Of a stretch of 64,000 bases of DNA, positions 29,440 through 38,323 are shown piece by piece (within the stretch, counting starts at the first letter, position 1; the number at the start of each line of letters is the position of its first letter). A model generated the notes under the pieces. It was not told the DNA's origin, did not search any database, and was given only the letters and a program-made list of their open reading frames with translations. Position numbers and translations under genes: made by a program. Origin of the DNA: Bryobacterales bacterium (GTDB lineage Bacteria; Acidobacteriota; Terriglobia; Bryobacterales; Bryobacteraceae); NCBI GenBank assembly GCA_016721425.1, contig JADKID010000020.1, positions 81,973-145,972 of the forward strand, in the 5' to 3' direction.

Positions 29440-30057
29440 CTAGTCGCGCGAATAGCCATGCACCGCCGTCCTCTTCCCGCCCATCCGGTGGGCCTCGTCC
29501 GAGAGCGCATGCACCCCGCTCGCATCAATCCAGCGGTTGTAGAAATTGAACAACGCGCAAACCGTAATCGCAAAATAGATGGCATCGTCGTTCCAGCCTT
29601 GTGCATACAGCGGCTGCATGTCCGCCGCCGAAATCTGCGGCGAGTTGTGGTTGACCTGGTCCACAAAACGCAGCAGCGCCTTGTCCTTCTCCTCCAGCGC
29701 CGACGTCTCCAGATCCTCCAGAACGCCCCGCACCAGATCCTCGCTGCCCAACAGTTCCGCCGCAACTGCGGCGTGCGATTTCGTTCAAAAGAGGCAGTGA
29801 TTCCGCTTCGACGTATACGCCGCAATCAGCTCTCGCAGCCCCGGCGAAAATGGGCCCGGCCCACGCAGAACCTCCTGCGTGAACCGGGCCAGATGCGCAG
29901 TCGCGCCAGGCAGGTAAGCAAACATGTGCCAGATCTGCGGATACTCCCCGCCGCTCGCCTGCATCATCCGGATGCTGTCCGTAAACGAGCACGGCTTCGG
30001 ATTCTGCTCCACCTCCGGCAGAAACATCGGTTCCATTTTTTGTTTTTCGTCCGCCAT
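29440..30057 (-). CDS. AhpD-like predicted selenoprotein (CxxU), in-frame TGA
   Basis: AhpD-like / peroxidase-related helical protein of 205 residues if TGA at 29785-29787 is read as selenocysteine 91. The AhpD active-site signature E-x11-C-x2-C-x3-H is present as Glu76, Cys88, Sec91, His95 (RELIAAYTSKRNHCLF, then TKSH), with the stop codon exactly at the second cysteine. Both flanks stay in one frame: 90 residues before it and ALLRFVDQVNHNSPQISA, YAQGWNDDAIYFAITVCALF and FYNRWIDASGV after it, all typical of the family. A SECIS-like hairpin follows. The gene sits 15 nt after the TonB receptor and 9 nt before the MFS gene. Likely reduces peroxides or disulfides with a selenenylsulfide pair. 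Confidence 0.8.
29758..29773 (-). promoter_or_regulatory. Putative bacterial SECIS hairpin
   Basis: In the mRNA, CGCCGC-AGUU-GCGGCG forms a perfect 6-bp stem with a 4-nt loop. The loop begins 17 nt after the UGA and has G as its second base. This agrees with the published bacterial SECIS rules (apical loop 16-37 nt after UGA, G among the first two loop bases). The stem is also coding sequence (HAAVAAE). Confidence 0.65.
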
Positions 30058-30072
30058 CGAAACTGGATCCCC

Positions 30073-33000
30073 TCAGAAGATGATCTTAACCGCGAGCTGG
30101 AACAGCCGCGGCGAGCCGGCCGCCAGCACCCGCCCGAAATTCGGCGACGAGATGTCATTCTCCGGCAGCCCGAAATTGGCGTGATTGGCCACATTGAACC
30201 CCTCCGCCCGGAATTGGATCCTCGCCCGTTCCGACACCGCCAGCGTCTTCAACAGCGACACATCCACATTCGCAATCCCTGGCCCCCGCACCGTGCCGCG
30301 CCCCGCGCTCCCATGCTGCCCCGCCTGCGTCGCCGGATCCAGCCGCCGGAACGCCGTCCGGCTCATCCACTGATCCGCCGTATGCGCCCCCGCGTTCGCA
30401 TCCGCAATCGCATCCGGCCTGCTCGAATAGAAACCCGAGATCTCCGGCGCGCTCCCCTGCAACGCCACATTCGCGCTGTCATACACTGTGAACGGCGTGC
30501 CCGTGGCGAAGTTCGCAATCGCGTTCAACTGCCACCCGCCCAGCACCCGCCGCCCCTGGCCCCTCGGCCCCGGGATCTCCCACGCGCCGCTGAAAACAAA
30601 CCGCTGCCGCGCGTCAAACAGCGAAGGCCCATGCTCCGCCTTCAGGTTGAAAGGGTCCTGCGCCAGATCGTTCTCGCCCCCCACCAGCCGCGGAGCCGAG
30701 CCCGCCACGTTGAAGCTCGAAACATAATCCAGCGTCTTCGAATACGTGTACGACCCCAAAAACGACAGCCCCCCGCTGAATCGCCGCGACACCGCGAGCT
30801 GCGCCGCATGATACGTCGAGTTCGTCTGATTCGTAATCAGCCCCACCGACGCAAAATCGCACGGCCCCTCCGCCCCCCGGCACCCCGCATAGATTCGCCG
30901 CTGATCCGCGTTCCCCGATGTCGCCCCCGGCCCGTACACCGCCGGATTCGCCTCAATCATCCGCGGCAGCCGCGTCCCCTTGGTCCCGATATACCGCGCG
31001 TCCACCAGATAGCTCGCGCCCAACGCCCGCTGCACCGCAAAGTTCCAGCTCTGCGAATACGGCGGCCGCATCCCGTTCTCCACCGTCAGCACCGTCGTCG
31101 GCTGCGGAAACGAGTCCGCTTGAAACGGATTCTTTCCACCCCACGGATCCGTGAAGCTGATCGGCGCCGCCAGTTGCCGCGCCTGCGTCCAAGGCAGCGC
31201 GGACAGCGGAGCCTGCAGCGGACCGCCCACCCCGTTCGTGAACGAGTCGTAGTAAATGCCATACGCCGCCCGGATCGAAGTCTTGCCATCCCCCGTCGCA
31301 TCCCACGCCAGCCCCACGCGCGGCATCACGCCCTTCCAGTACACCGGCGCAATCCCGTCCGGCACGCCCGCATCGCCCGGAAACAGCAGCCCCCTCGGCG
31401 CTTTGGCCATCACCGTCGATTGCTGCCCCGGCGACCACGAGTTCATCCGGTTCCGGATATCCACATACGGCGTGCTCACCTCCCACCGCGCGCCGTAGTT
31501 GATCGTCAGCCGCGGGCTCACCCGCCATTCGTCCTGGCCGTACGCCGCAAAGTCCACGTTCCGCAGCCCCCGGTTCATATCGCCGCCCGCCTGAAAGAAC
31601 ACCACCGGAAAACCCACCAGAAAGCTCCCAAACGCGTCACTGATCGGGAACGGTGCGAACACAAAGAACCCGTTCGAGGCGATCCCCTGCGCCATGTTGA
31701 TCTGATTCCGCCGGAAATCCGCCCCCACCTTGAAGCTGTGCTTGCCCCGCACGTGCGAGAGCGAATCGAACACTTCAATCGAATTCTGCGTCGTGTCGCG
31801 CGGGCCCGTAATCGGGTTGCCCACGCTCGCATACCCGCTCACGATGAAAAACGGCGGCCCCTGCGCCGCATCCAGCGTCGTGTCGTAGTTGAATCCAAGC
31901 TGCCGCGGCGACGTCCGGTTCACCGGGCTGTTGCTGAAAAACACATTGCGGAAGAAGCCCGCGCGGAAAGTGTGGATCGTCGACCCGCTGAACAGATGCG
32001 TCTCCGAAACCGTCGCCTGCGTCGTCGCGATCTCTTCCCCCACCGGGAAGCCCGGCACGTCCGCCCCCGCCGTGGACATCGGGTTCAAATTCGATCCCGC
32101 CGCCCGCGTGAAGTGCGCCGACAACTGATCCCGCTCGCCCAGCGTCTGGTCAAACCGTAGCCCGCCCTGGTCAGATTGGCTCTCCAGCTTCTGCGTCGCC
32201 ACATACAGGTTCGCGCCCGCGTTGGCGCGCGGATAATACTCCATGATCTTTAGCGCCGTCGGGCTCATCGCTTGCACCGGAATCTGGTTGTTCGGAAACG
32301 GCTGGCCCGTGAAGTAGTTGATCAGCGGCACCGGCTGCCCCGTCTGCGGATCGCGCAACCCCGAGAAATCACCGCGCCTCTGCGCATCGCTCGGCACCGT
32401 CGCCGCCCGCGTGAAGCCCTCCCGGTTCCGGAAGCCCTCGTAGTACCCAAACAGGAAACTCCGGTTGCGCCGCAACGGCCCGCCCAGCGTCGCCCCAAAC
32501 TGATTCTGCTTCAGCGGCTCCGTCTTGGCAGCAAAGAAATTCCGCGCATCCAGCGAGTCGTTGCGCAAAAACTCATACAGCGTTCCGTGCAGCTCGTTGC
32601 TCCCGGATCGCGTAACCACCGTCGTCGTCGCTCCGCTCGTCCCCCCGTACTCCGGCGGCGCGCTCTGCGTCAGAATTCGGAACTCCTGGATCGCATCCAC
32701 CGGGGTCTTCAGCGCATACCCCCCATCCACCCGGTTGACGTTCGAAACCCCGTCCAGTAGATAGCTGTTCGCCTCCGGCCGCTGCCCGTTCACCGAATAC
32801 GCCTGCCCCGCCCGCAGCGATCCCCCTGCCTCCGCCAGCCCCGCCGTCATCGGAGCCACCCCTGGCTGCAACAATCCAAGCTGCGTGAAGTTCCGCCCAT
32901 TCAAAGGCAAATCCAGCAGCTCCCGCCCCGTCACCACGTTGCCGATCACATTCGACCCCGTATCCACCAGCGTCGCCGCGCTGTTCACGTTCAGCACGTC

Positions 33001-33321
33001 CTTGCTCCGCGCCACCGCCATCTGCACGTCCACCCGCACCGTCTTGCTCACATGCAGCACAATCCCCGTCTGCACGCTCTCCGCCAGATTCGGAGCCGCA
33101 ATCCGCAACTCATACTCGCCCACCGGCACCACCACATGAAACGCCCCGGCCGAAGTCGTGCTCTGCATCCGCGCATATCCGGTCCGCAGATTCCTAACCC
33201 TCACGTTCGCGCCCACAATCGCCGCCCCCGAGACATCCGTCACCTGCCCCTCCAGCGTCGCCCCCGTATCCTGGGCAAACGCGGCAACCCCAAGCGCGGC
33301 AACCACCACCGCGTGTCTCAT
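30073..33321 (-). CDS. TonB-dependent receptor, Oar-like
   Basis: Outer-membrane receptor of 1082 residues. ATG 33321 gives signal MRHAVVVAALGVAAFAQ, then a carboxypeptidase-regulatory beta domain (TLEGQVTDVSGAAIVGANV, YELRIAAPNLAESVQTGI), the plug (LNGRNFTQLGLLQPGVAPMT, YSVNGQRPEANSYLLDGVSN) and a long barrel rich in aromatic turns, ending LFQLAVKIIF with the terminal Phe. This is the Oar-like class expanded in Acidobacteria. It takes up a large or scarce ligand using TonB energy. It is the first gene of the operon with the AhpD-like selenoprotein and an organic-anion-type MFS carrier. Frame intact over 3.2 kb. Confidence 0.92.
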   Translation of the reverse strand: MRHAVVVAALGVAAFAQDTGATLEGQVTDVSGAAIVGANVRVRNLRTGYARMQSTTSAGAFHVVVPVGEYELRIAAPNLAESVQTGIVLHVSKTVRVDVQMAVARSKDVLNVNSAATLVDTGSNVIGNVVTGRELLDLPLNGRNFTQLGLLQPGVAPMTAGLAEAGGSLRAGQAYSVNGQRPEANSYLLDGVSNVNRVDGGYALKTPVDAIQEFRILTQSAPPEYGGTSGATTTVVTRSGSNELHGTLYEFLRNDSLDARNFFAAKTEPLKQNQFGATLGGPLRRNRSFLFGYYEGFRNREGFTRAATVPSDAQRRGDFSGLRDPQTGQPVPLINYFTGQPFPNNQIPVQAMSPTALKIMEYYPRANAGANLYVATQKLESQSDQGGLRFDQTLGERDQLSAHFTRAAGSNLNPMSTAGADVPGFPVGEEIATTQATVSETHLFSGSTIHTFRAGFFRNVFFSNSPVNRTSPRQLGFNYDTTLDAAQGPPFFIVSGYASVGNPITGPRDTTQNSIEVFDSLSHVRGKHSFKVGADFRRNQINMAQGIASNGFFVFAPFPISDAFGSFLVGFPVVFFQAGGDMNRGLRNVDFAAYGQDEWRVSPRLTINYGARWEVSTPYVDIRNRMNSWSPGQQSTVMAKAPRGLLFPGDAGVPDGIAPVYWKGVMPRVGLAWDATGDGKTSIRAAYGIYYDSFTNGVGGPLQAPLSALPWTQARQLAAPISFTDPWGGKNPFQADSFPQPTTVLTVENGMRPPYSQSWNFAVQRALGASYLVDARYIGTKGTRLPRMIEANPAVYGPGATSGNADQRRIYAGCRGAEGPCDFASVGLITNQTNSTYHAAQLAVSRRFSGGLSFLGSYTYSKTLDYVSSFNVAGSAPRLVGGENDLAQDPFNLKAEHGPSLFDARQRFVFSGAWEIPGPRGQGRRVLGGWQLNAIANFATGTPFTVYDSANVALQGSAPEISGFYSSRPDAIADANAGAHTADQWMSRTAFRRLDPATQAGQHGSAGRGTVRGPGIANVDVSLLKTLAVSERARIQFRAEGFNVANHANFGLPENDISSPNFGRVLAAGSPRLFQLAVKIIF

Positions 33322-33371
33322 CAAAACGCTGAATCTGGGCACTCGCTGAGAGTAGCCGCATCCGTACTCTT

Positions 33372-33398
33372 TTGACAATAATGCAGATCAATTAGTAT
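33372..33398 (+). promoter_or_regulatory. Possible sigma-70-type promoter
   Basis: TTGACA (33372-33377) and TAGTAT (33393-33398) with a 15-bp spacer, in an AT-richer patch between divergent genes; it would read toward the membrane protein at 33573. The short spacer makes it weak evidence. Confidence 0.25.
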
Positions 33399-33572
33399 CG
33401 AACCAGCAGAAATCAGAGTGCAATAGCCGAAAATCTCATTCCCCCCTGAGTTCGGAGGAGGCTTACCGGCCGCGGGCGCCGGGGGGGGGGCGGTTCACGC
33501 AAGCTCCATTGACAGGCGCCCCCTGCACCCCGCGTCTGGTGAGCGGGTCCCTCCACTACGATAAGATTCCCA

Positions 33573-35873
33573 ATGACCATGCTCCGGCCGCTGCCTCATT
33601 GGCTCGACCTCGCGCTACGTGCGCTAATCTGCGGATACGCCATTCTAATGGCCGTGCCGCTGCGCTACCACGTCGTGCAACCCGGACTCGACGGCAGTTG
33701 GGCCTACGCCCTGAACGCATTCGCGGCGCAGGGCGTGCGGCACGGCGTGGACGTCGCCTTCACCTACGGGCCCTGGGGCTACCTGGCCTTCCCCATGCCG
33801 GGCGGCCCTCCGCTGTGGCAGGGCTTGGCCGCCCAAACGGCGTTGTGGGTCGCCTATGCCCTGGTGTTGATCTCCCTCGCGTTCGTGCGGCGCGTCGGGT
33901 TAATCAACCTGTTCCTGTTTACCGCCTGCGTGATGGCGGGCCTCGGCGCGTTTCACAACTTCGGCTACGCCGGACCCGATCTCTTCTTCTCCTTCCTCGC
34001 GCTGCTGTTGATCGGCTGCGCAGTGGAAAGTCCGCGTTGGCGACACTACTTTGCCGCAGCCGTGGCAAGCGGCGCGGCCCTGCTCTTGGTCAAGCTCAGT
34101 TCGGGAATTCTCGTGCTGAGCGCGGTGGCTGTTTTTCCGTGCGCCGTCTGGTTCTTGGACCGGACGAAGGCCAGGCAGGCGGCGGCAATCGCGGCGGCGG
34201 CCCCACTGCTGTTTGCCGCCTTCTTCTTGGCGCACGCGCCTTCCGCCGCAGCGCTCGGACAGTATCTACGGGCCGGGATGGAGATCACCAGCGGCTACAG
34301 CGCGGTAATGAGCGAGGGAGAAAACGGCGAGTACCTCCTATCCGCGCTCTGGATCGCGCTCGCCTACGGAGTGCTGACGGGCGTTCTGTTGTGGCAGAGG
34401 CGGGCGTCCGCCATTCTGGCGTTGGCCTGCGTCGGACCGTTGTTCCTGGAGTTCAAACACTCCATGGTCCGGCCCTCCGGGCACGTCTTCCTGTTCTTCT
34501 TCTTCTCGGCGTTCGCCGTAGGCCTGGTCTTGCTCTTCACGCGGTTCGAAAAGCAAAACTGGCGTCCGCTCGCAATCGCCGTGATCCTGATGGCGGCGGC
34601 CCTGTATCCCCGGCTCGGGCATATGTTCGGACACTCCGCCCTGGTCCACGCCGGCGGCCTGCGCGTACTCGCCGGCTGGCAGGCGGCGGCCAGCGGCGCG
34701 GAGGCCGCGTCCCAGGCGGCGCTCAAGGCCAACAGCCTGCCGGCCGGTCTGCTCGCGCGACTGGACGGCCATACGTTCTCCATCTTTCCGTGGGAGATCA
34801 CCTGGGCCGCGCCGCAGCTGCAGAATTACAGGCCGTTTCCCGTCTTTCAGAGCTATCAGGCCTACACCGCGGCGCTGGATGAGTGGAACGCCCGATTCCT
34901 GCGCGATAGCGCCCGTGGGCCGGAATTCCTCGTAGTAGACTGGCAGGCGATCGACCGCCGGCACCCGATGCTGGATGTTCCTGCCACGCATCTGGCGATG
35001 TTCCAGAACTATCGTGCCGCTGGACGATTCGGCAGCCACCTGCTGCTCCAGCGCATGGCCGCGCCGCGGTACCAGCAACTCCGAAGTCTGGGCATTCACA
35101 AGATCCGGCGGGGTCAGCCATTCCGGGCGCCGCCCAGCCAGCATCCCCTCATCGCCCGCGTCCGCCTCACGCCATCCCTCACCGGCCGGCTGCGGAATCT
35201 GTTCTACCGCCTCGCGGACGTGCAGATCCTGCTCTCCGGCGAGGACGGCACCGGAATCAGCGCGCGTGTCCCGCCCGGCGTCCTCTCCGGCGGAATCCCC
35301 CTGAACTTCACGGCGTCGGATCTCGATTCCTTCCAGAGCATCCTGAGCGGCCAGGCCGTGGCAAGCACCGACGGCATGGAATTGTTCGGCGATGGGCTGG
35401 AGTCCTTCGCGGAGGACGTGCTGATCGAGGTGCTGGAGCTCCCCGAACTGCGCCTGCCGCAGCCGCCTCCCCCCGATCCCGGCCCGGAAGCGGGCACAGT
35501 CTCCACCCTGCGCTTCGAATGGATCAATCAACGGGGGAGCTCGCAATACGGCGCCAAGGAAACGATCACCATCCCCGCGGCGGACCGCTTCCTCACCTTG
35601 AGCGGCTACGCTTACGACGCCGCGCCAGTCGCTCGCGGATCGGCGGTCTACATCGAGATGGATGGCAAGCTGCGCCCGGCTGAGTATGGCCTTCCGAGCC
35701 ACGGCATTTCCATTGTCCTGGGCAAACCCGAACTGGAACTGTGCGGCTTCCGCTGGACCACGCCCTTGTGGAGGCTGCCCGCGGGCCCCCATGTCTTCCG
35801 CATCGTCCTGATCAGCCCCGGCGGGCAACGGCACTACGTATCGGAAGAAACCATCCGGCTCCAGGTCCAATAG
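33573..35873 (+). CDS. Large polytopic membrane protein
   Basis: Protein of 766 residues. The N-terminal half (to about residue 360) has some ten transmembrane helices, with periplasmic loops after the first (VQPGLDGSWAYALNAFA) carrying Asp and Trp residues as in GT-C glycosyltransferases and PMT-like enzymes. The segment about 380-500 is soluble, and the C-terminal 150 residues form a beta-sandwich (TLRFEWINQRGSSQYGAKET, FRWTTPLWRLPAGPHVFRIV). The family is not named with certainty; surface polysaccharide work is a guess from topology. Frame intact and apparently monocistronic. Confidence 0.75.
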   Translation: MTMLRPLPHWLDLALRALICGYAILMAVPLRYHVVQPGLDGSWAYALNAFAAQGVRHGVDVAFTYGPWGYLAFPMPGGPPLWQGLAAQTALWVAYALVLISLAFVRRVGLINLFLFTACVMAGLGAFHNFGYAGPDLFFSFLALLLIGCAVESPRWRHYFAAAVASGAALLLVKLSSGILVLSAVAVFPCAVWFLDRTKARQAAAIAAAAPLLFAAFFLAHAPSAAALGQYLRAGMEITSGYSAVMSEGENGEYLLSALWIALAYGVLTGVLLWQRRASAILALACVGPLFLEFKHSMVRPSGHVFLFFFFSAFAVGLVLLFTRFEKQNWRPLAIAVILMAAALYPRLGHMFGHSALVHAGGLRVLAGWQAAASGAEAASQAALKANSLPAGLLARLDGHTFSIFPWEITWAAPQLQNYRPFPVFQSYQAYTAALDEWNARFLRDSARGPEFLVVDWQAIDRRHPMLDVPATHLAMFQNYRAAGRFGSHLLLQRMAAPRYQQLRSLGIHKIRRGQPFRAPPSQHPLIARVRLTPSLTGRLRNLFYRLADVQILLSGEDGTGISARVPPGVLSGGIPLNFTASDLDSFQSILSGQAVASTDGMELFGDGLESFAEDVLIEVLELPELRLPQPPPPDPGPEAGTVSTLRFEWINQRGSSQYGAKETITIPAADRFLTLSGYAYDAAPVARGSAVYIEMDGKLRPAEYGLPSHGISIVLGKPELELCGFRWTTPLWRLPAGPHVFRIVLISPGGQRHYVSEETIRLQVQ

Positions 35874-35966
35874 CAGTCCATCCCGAATCCTGAAATCGAT
35901 CCGCCCCGGAGCCGGTCGTCGAGCCGCCTGCCCACCTGGTATCTCCCACCACCAGGCCAAGCCGCC

Positions 35967-36920
35967 ATGGAAATCCCCAACCTCACCCCCACCCGCCGCG
36001 ACCTCCTCCGCATCTCCGCCTTGGCCGCCTCAGCCGCCTCGGCCGCCGGAGCCTCGGCGAAGGAGGCGGGCCCCCAGCTCGGCATCCTCCTCGCCACCAC
36101 CTACACCAAAGGCACCCTCCAGGAACGCCTCGATTCCGCCCGCGCCGCCGGCCTAGCCTGCGTCCAGATCAGCATGTCCTGCGCCGGCCTCCCCGACATG
36201 CCCGATCAGATCCCCGCCGGCCTCCCCGCCACCATCCGCCGCGAAGCCGCCGCCCGCCACCTCGCCCTCGCCAGCCTCACCGGCACCTTCAACATGTGCC
36301 ACCCCGATCCCGAACACCGCCGCACCGGCCTCCGCCGCCTCCGCGTCCTGGCCGAGGCCTGCCCCGAAATGGGCGTCTCCGCCATCCATCTCTGCACCGG
36401 CACGCGCGACCCCCAAAGCATGTGGCGCTACCACCCCGATAACAGCTCGCCGGAATCCTGGCGCGACATGGCCGCCTGCGTCCGCGAAGCCGCCGCCATC
36501 GCCCGCCAGGCCAAAGTGGTCCTCGCCTTCGAGCCCGAAATGAGCAACGTAGTCGATTCCGCCCGCAAAGCCCGCCGCCTCATGGACGAAATCGGCTCCC
36601 CCCACCTGAAGGTCACCCTCGATCCAGCCAATCTCTTCCACAAGGGCGAATTGCCCCGCATGAGCGAGATTCTCGACGAAGCCTTCACCCTGATCGGCAA
36701 GGACATCGTCCTCTGCCACGCCAAGGACCTCGATCACGACGGAGAAGCCGGCCACAAGCCCGCCGGCCACGGCCTCCTCGACTACGACCGCTACCTCCGC
36801 CTCCTCCGCCAGTACAACTTCCAGGGCCCCCTCCTCCTCCACGGCCTCACCGCCGAACAGGTCCCCGGCTGCCTCGCTTTCCTCCGCGCCAAACTGGCGT
36901 CGCTCCAGCCGCCAGCCTGA
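35967..36920 (+). CDS. Tat-exported sugar phosphate isomerase/epimerase-like protein
   Basis: TIM-barrel protein of the xylose-isomerase-like (AP-endonuclease-2) family, 317 residues. It has a Tat signal TRRDLLRISALAASAASAA. Landmarks are LACVQISMSCAGLPDMPD, GVSAIHLCTGTRDPQSMW, VVLAFEPEMSNVVDSARKA (metal-binding Glu), LKVTLDPANLFHKGELPRM and IVLCHAKDLDHDGEAGHKP (metal-binding His/Asp), with GHGLLDYDRYLRLL near the end. These enzymes isomerise sugars or cyclitols, and Tat export is common in Acidobacteria. Substrate unknown. Frame intact. Confidence 0.88.
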   Translation: MEIPNLTPTRRDLLRISALAASAASAAGASAKEAGPQLGILLATTYTKGTLQERLDSARAAGLACVQISMSCAGLPDMPDQIPAGLPATIRREAAARHLALASLTGTFNMCHPDPEHRRTGLRRLRVLAEACPEMGVSAIHLCTGTRDPQSMWRYHPDNSSPESWRDMAACVREAAAIARQAKVVLAFEPEMSNVVDSARKARRLMDEIGSPHLKVTLDPANLFHKGELPRMSEILDEAFTLIGKDIVLCHAKDLDHDGEAGHKPAGHGLLDYDRYLRLLRQYNFQGPLLLHGLTAEQVPGCLAFLRAKLASLQPPA

Positions 36921-36937
36921 CCCGCACTGGCGTCAGC

Positions 36938-37726
36938 TCAGTGTCTCTGCGAGACGAAGCAATTGGTCGGCCAGCGAACGGTCGCACTGCAAAACACCAC
37001 TCGACTCCTGACATAGTCATCCTTGCTTGGCACCACGCCGGCCTTGCCATCGAACAGGAAAACGTGAGGGAATGTGCCATCGCTGAGAAACAGCGCGTCA
37101 GCTCGAAGCGCTAAATAGAAAGAGGCAGCACCGGTCATCCGTTTCAGTTCGTCCGTTGCCTCTCGGCCAAACCGCTCGTTGACGAGTGGACCAGCAACCT
37201 TGGCGTAGACCCGAACATACACACCAGCAGTCCGGCCACGAGCCGGTGCAGGACGAAACGAGAGGTGAAGAACCTCAAGCGGCTGGCAGGCTACCCGCAA
37301 CTCCAGCGGCCTCCCGCCTCCCTTCCGAAGAGTCGTCTTCGTGACCTTACATGCCGCATCGACCCGCCGGACGACAATCTGTCCGTCGATCTTCAGGGCC
37401 TCCTGCATCTCTGGGCACCGTCCAGCCGCCACCCCACTCTCCTCCAGGTACTTTCTCCAGAAATCGTAAGAGGAATCAAATAGGTCGTACCGCGGTCCAA
37501 CCCAGAAATACTCGCGTTTCGACGGGAAGACGGCGAACGCCCCGATGACAACCTGGTCCGGCGCAAGCAGCCCCAGAGCGGACTTGTCGAATTCCGCCGG
37601 ACTCATTCTCCCGATCGCGCTCCGGTACACGATGCCGCGCACCCGCACGTCATCCCGGATCGTGAGGGAATCAGCGCCCCACGCCACGACACAGCCCACA
37701 AGAGGAATCAGCGCAAGAAGTCTCAT
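36938..37726 (-). CDS. Secreted hypothetical protein
   Basis: Exported protein of 262 residues; ATG 37726 begins MRLLALIPLVGCVVAWGADS. The body is beta-rich with conserved-looking parts REYFWVGPRYDLFDSSYDFW and LRADALFLSDGTFPHVFLFD. Four cysteines could pair. Not recognised. It heads a set of small secreted orphan genes on the minus strand up to 43.1 kb. Confidence 0.6.
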   Translation of the reverse strand: MRLLALIPLVGCVVAWGADSLTIRDDVRVRGIVYRSAIGRMSPAEFDKSALGLLAPDQVVIGAFAVFPSKREYFWVGPRYDLFDSSYDFWRKYLEESGVAAGRCPEMQEALKIDGQIVVRRVDAACKVTKTTLRKGGGRPLELRVACQPLEVLHLSFRPAPARGRTAGVYVRVYAKVAGPLVNERFGREATDELKRMTGAASFYLALRADALFLSDGTFPHVFLFDGKAGVVPSKDDYVRSRVVFCSATVRWPTNCFVSQRH

Positions 37727-37763
37727 GTCGCCCACCGCCGTTTCCACTCGCATGGCGTCATTC

Positions 37764-38063
37764 TCAAGGGCAATCCCCGCTCGCGCAGGAGAGAGCCAGC
37801 AGCGAAAAAAGTATCGTGTTGTAGGCCAGAACCGCCGAAACGACGAAGAGAACGGTCCTGACCCGCGAGCCTCGCCCAGGCGCCAGGATCAGCAACACCA
37901 TCGTGATGAGCCACGAAAGTGCGAGTCCTGCGGTGAGCCACGTACCTGTCCGGTGAACCACGCAAGCCACGACAATGGCGCAGTGCGCGGCCGCCACGAA
38001 ATAGTAGCGCCAGCCCGTCAGCCAGCCACGAAGTCCGTTCAGGATTTGCCCAAGTCGAGTCAT
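37764..38063 (-). CDS. Small four-helix membrane protein
   Basis: Membrane protein of 99 residues with about three or four hydrophobic segments (YYFVAAAHCAIVVACVV, GLALSWLITMVLLIL, TVLFVVSAVLAYNTILFSLL). ATG 38063 overlaps the stop of the upstream gene (ATGA), so the two are translationally coupled. Function unknown. Confidence 0.6.
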   Translation of the reverse strand: MTRLGQILNGLRGWLTGWRYYFVAAAHCAIVVACVVHRTGTWLTAGLALSWLITMVLLILAPGRGSRVRTVLFVVSAVLAYNTILFSLLALSCASGDCP

Positions 38064-38308
38064 CGGAGCCACCCTTCATCGAACACCCTCGGGACTGCCC
38101 GGCATCGCCGCGCTCCCGCCGCCCAGACCCCCACAGCCCGGTGCTCGCCCTCCCCGCTTCCCGTTACCAACGTCAACCTCCCGTGTCTCCAGCCTGCCAA
38201 CAATCGTGACAGATCGAGCATCTGGCCCGGTTTGATCCTCGTCAGCGCCGCTGCCATCACCGGTTCCTCCGGCGACTTGCCGCCTGTCGCTTCCGCTCTC
38301 TCTGCCAA
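38060..38308 (-). CDS. Small protein or gene tail with RLTLVTG motif
   Basis: About 82 residues. The part GRLTLVTGSGEGEHRAVGV is encoded by a 57-bp segment nearly identical to one at 38856-38912, where another frame reads RLTLVTGNAEGQHRAVGV. The four differences respect the reading frame, so this is a paralogous C-terminal region. The N-terminal half looks arbitrary and may belong to a lost upstream part. Confidence 0.4.
   Translation of the reverse strand: MAERAEATGGKSPEEPVMAAALTRIKPGQMLDLSRLLAGWRHGRLTLVTGSGEGEHRAVGVWAAGARRCRAVPRVFDEGWLR
38127..38183. repeat. 57-bp direct repeat, copy 1
   Basis: Matches 38856-38912 in 53 of 57 positions by eye, same orientation. Coding on the minus strand in both copies. 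Confidence 0.6.
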
Positions 38309-38323
38309 TCCGGGATCACCCTC

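Noticed and set aside
28852..32160. Open frame of 1102 codons on the plus strand opposite the MFS, AhpD-like and TonB genes
   Set aside because: It is an antisense shadow of GC-rich coding sequence: Arg/Pro/His-rich, no motifs, no ribosome site, and the genes on the other strand are well supported.
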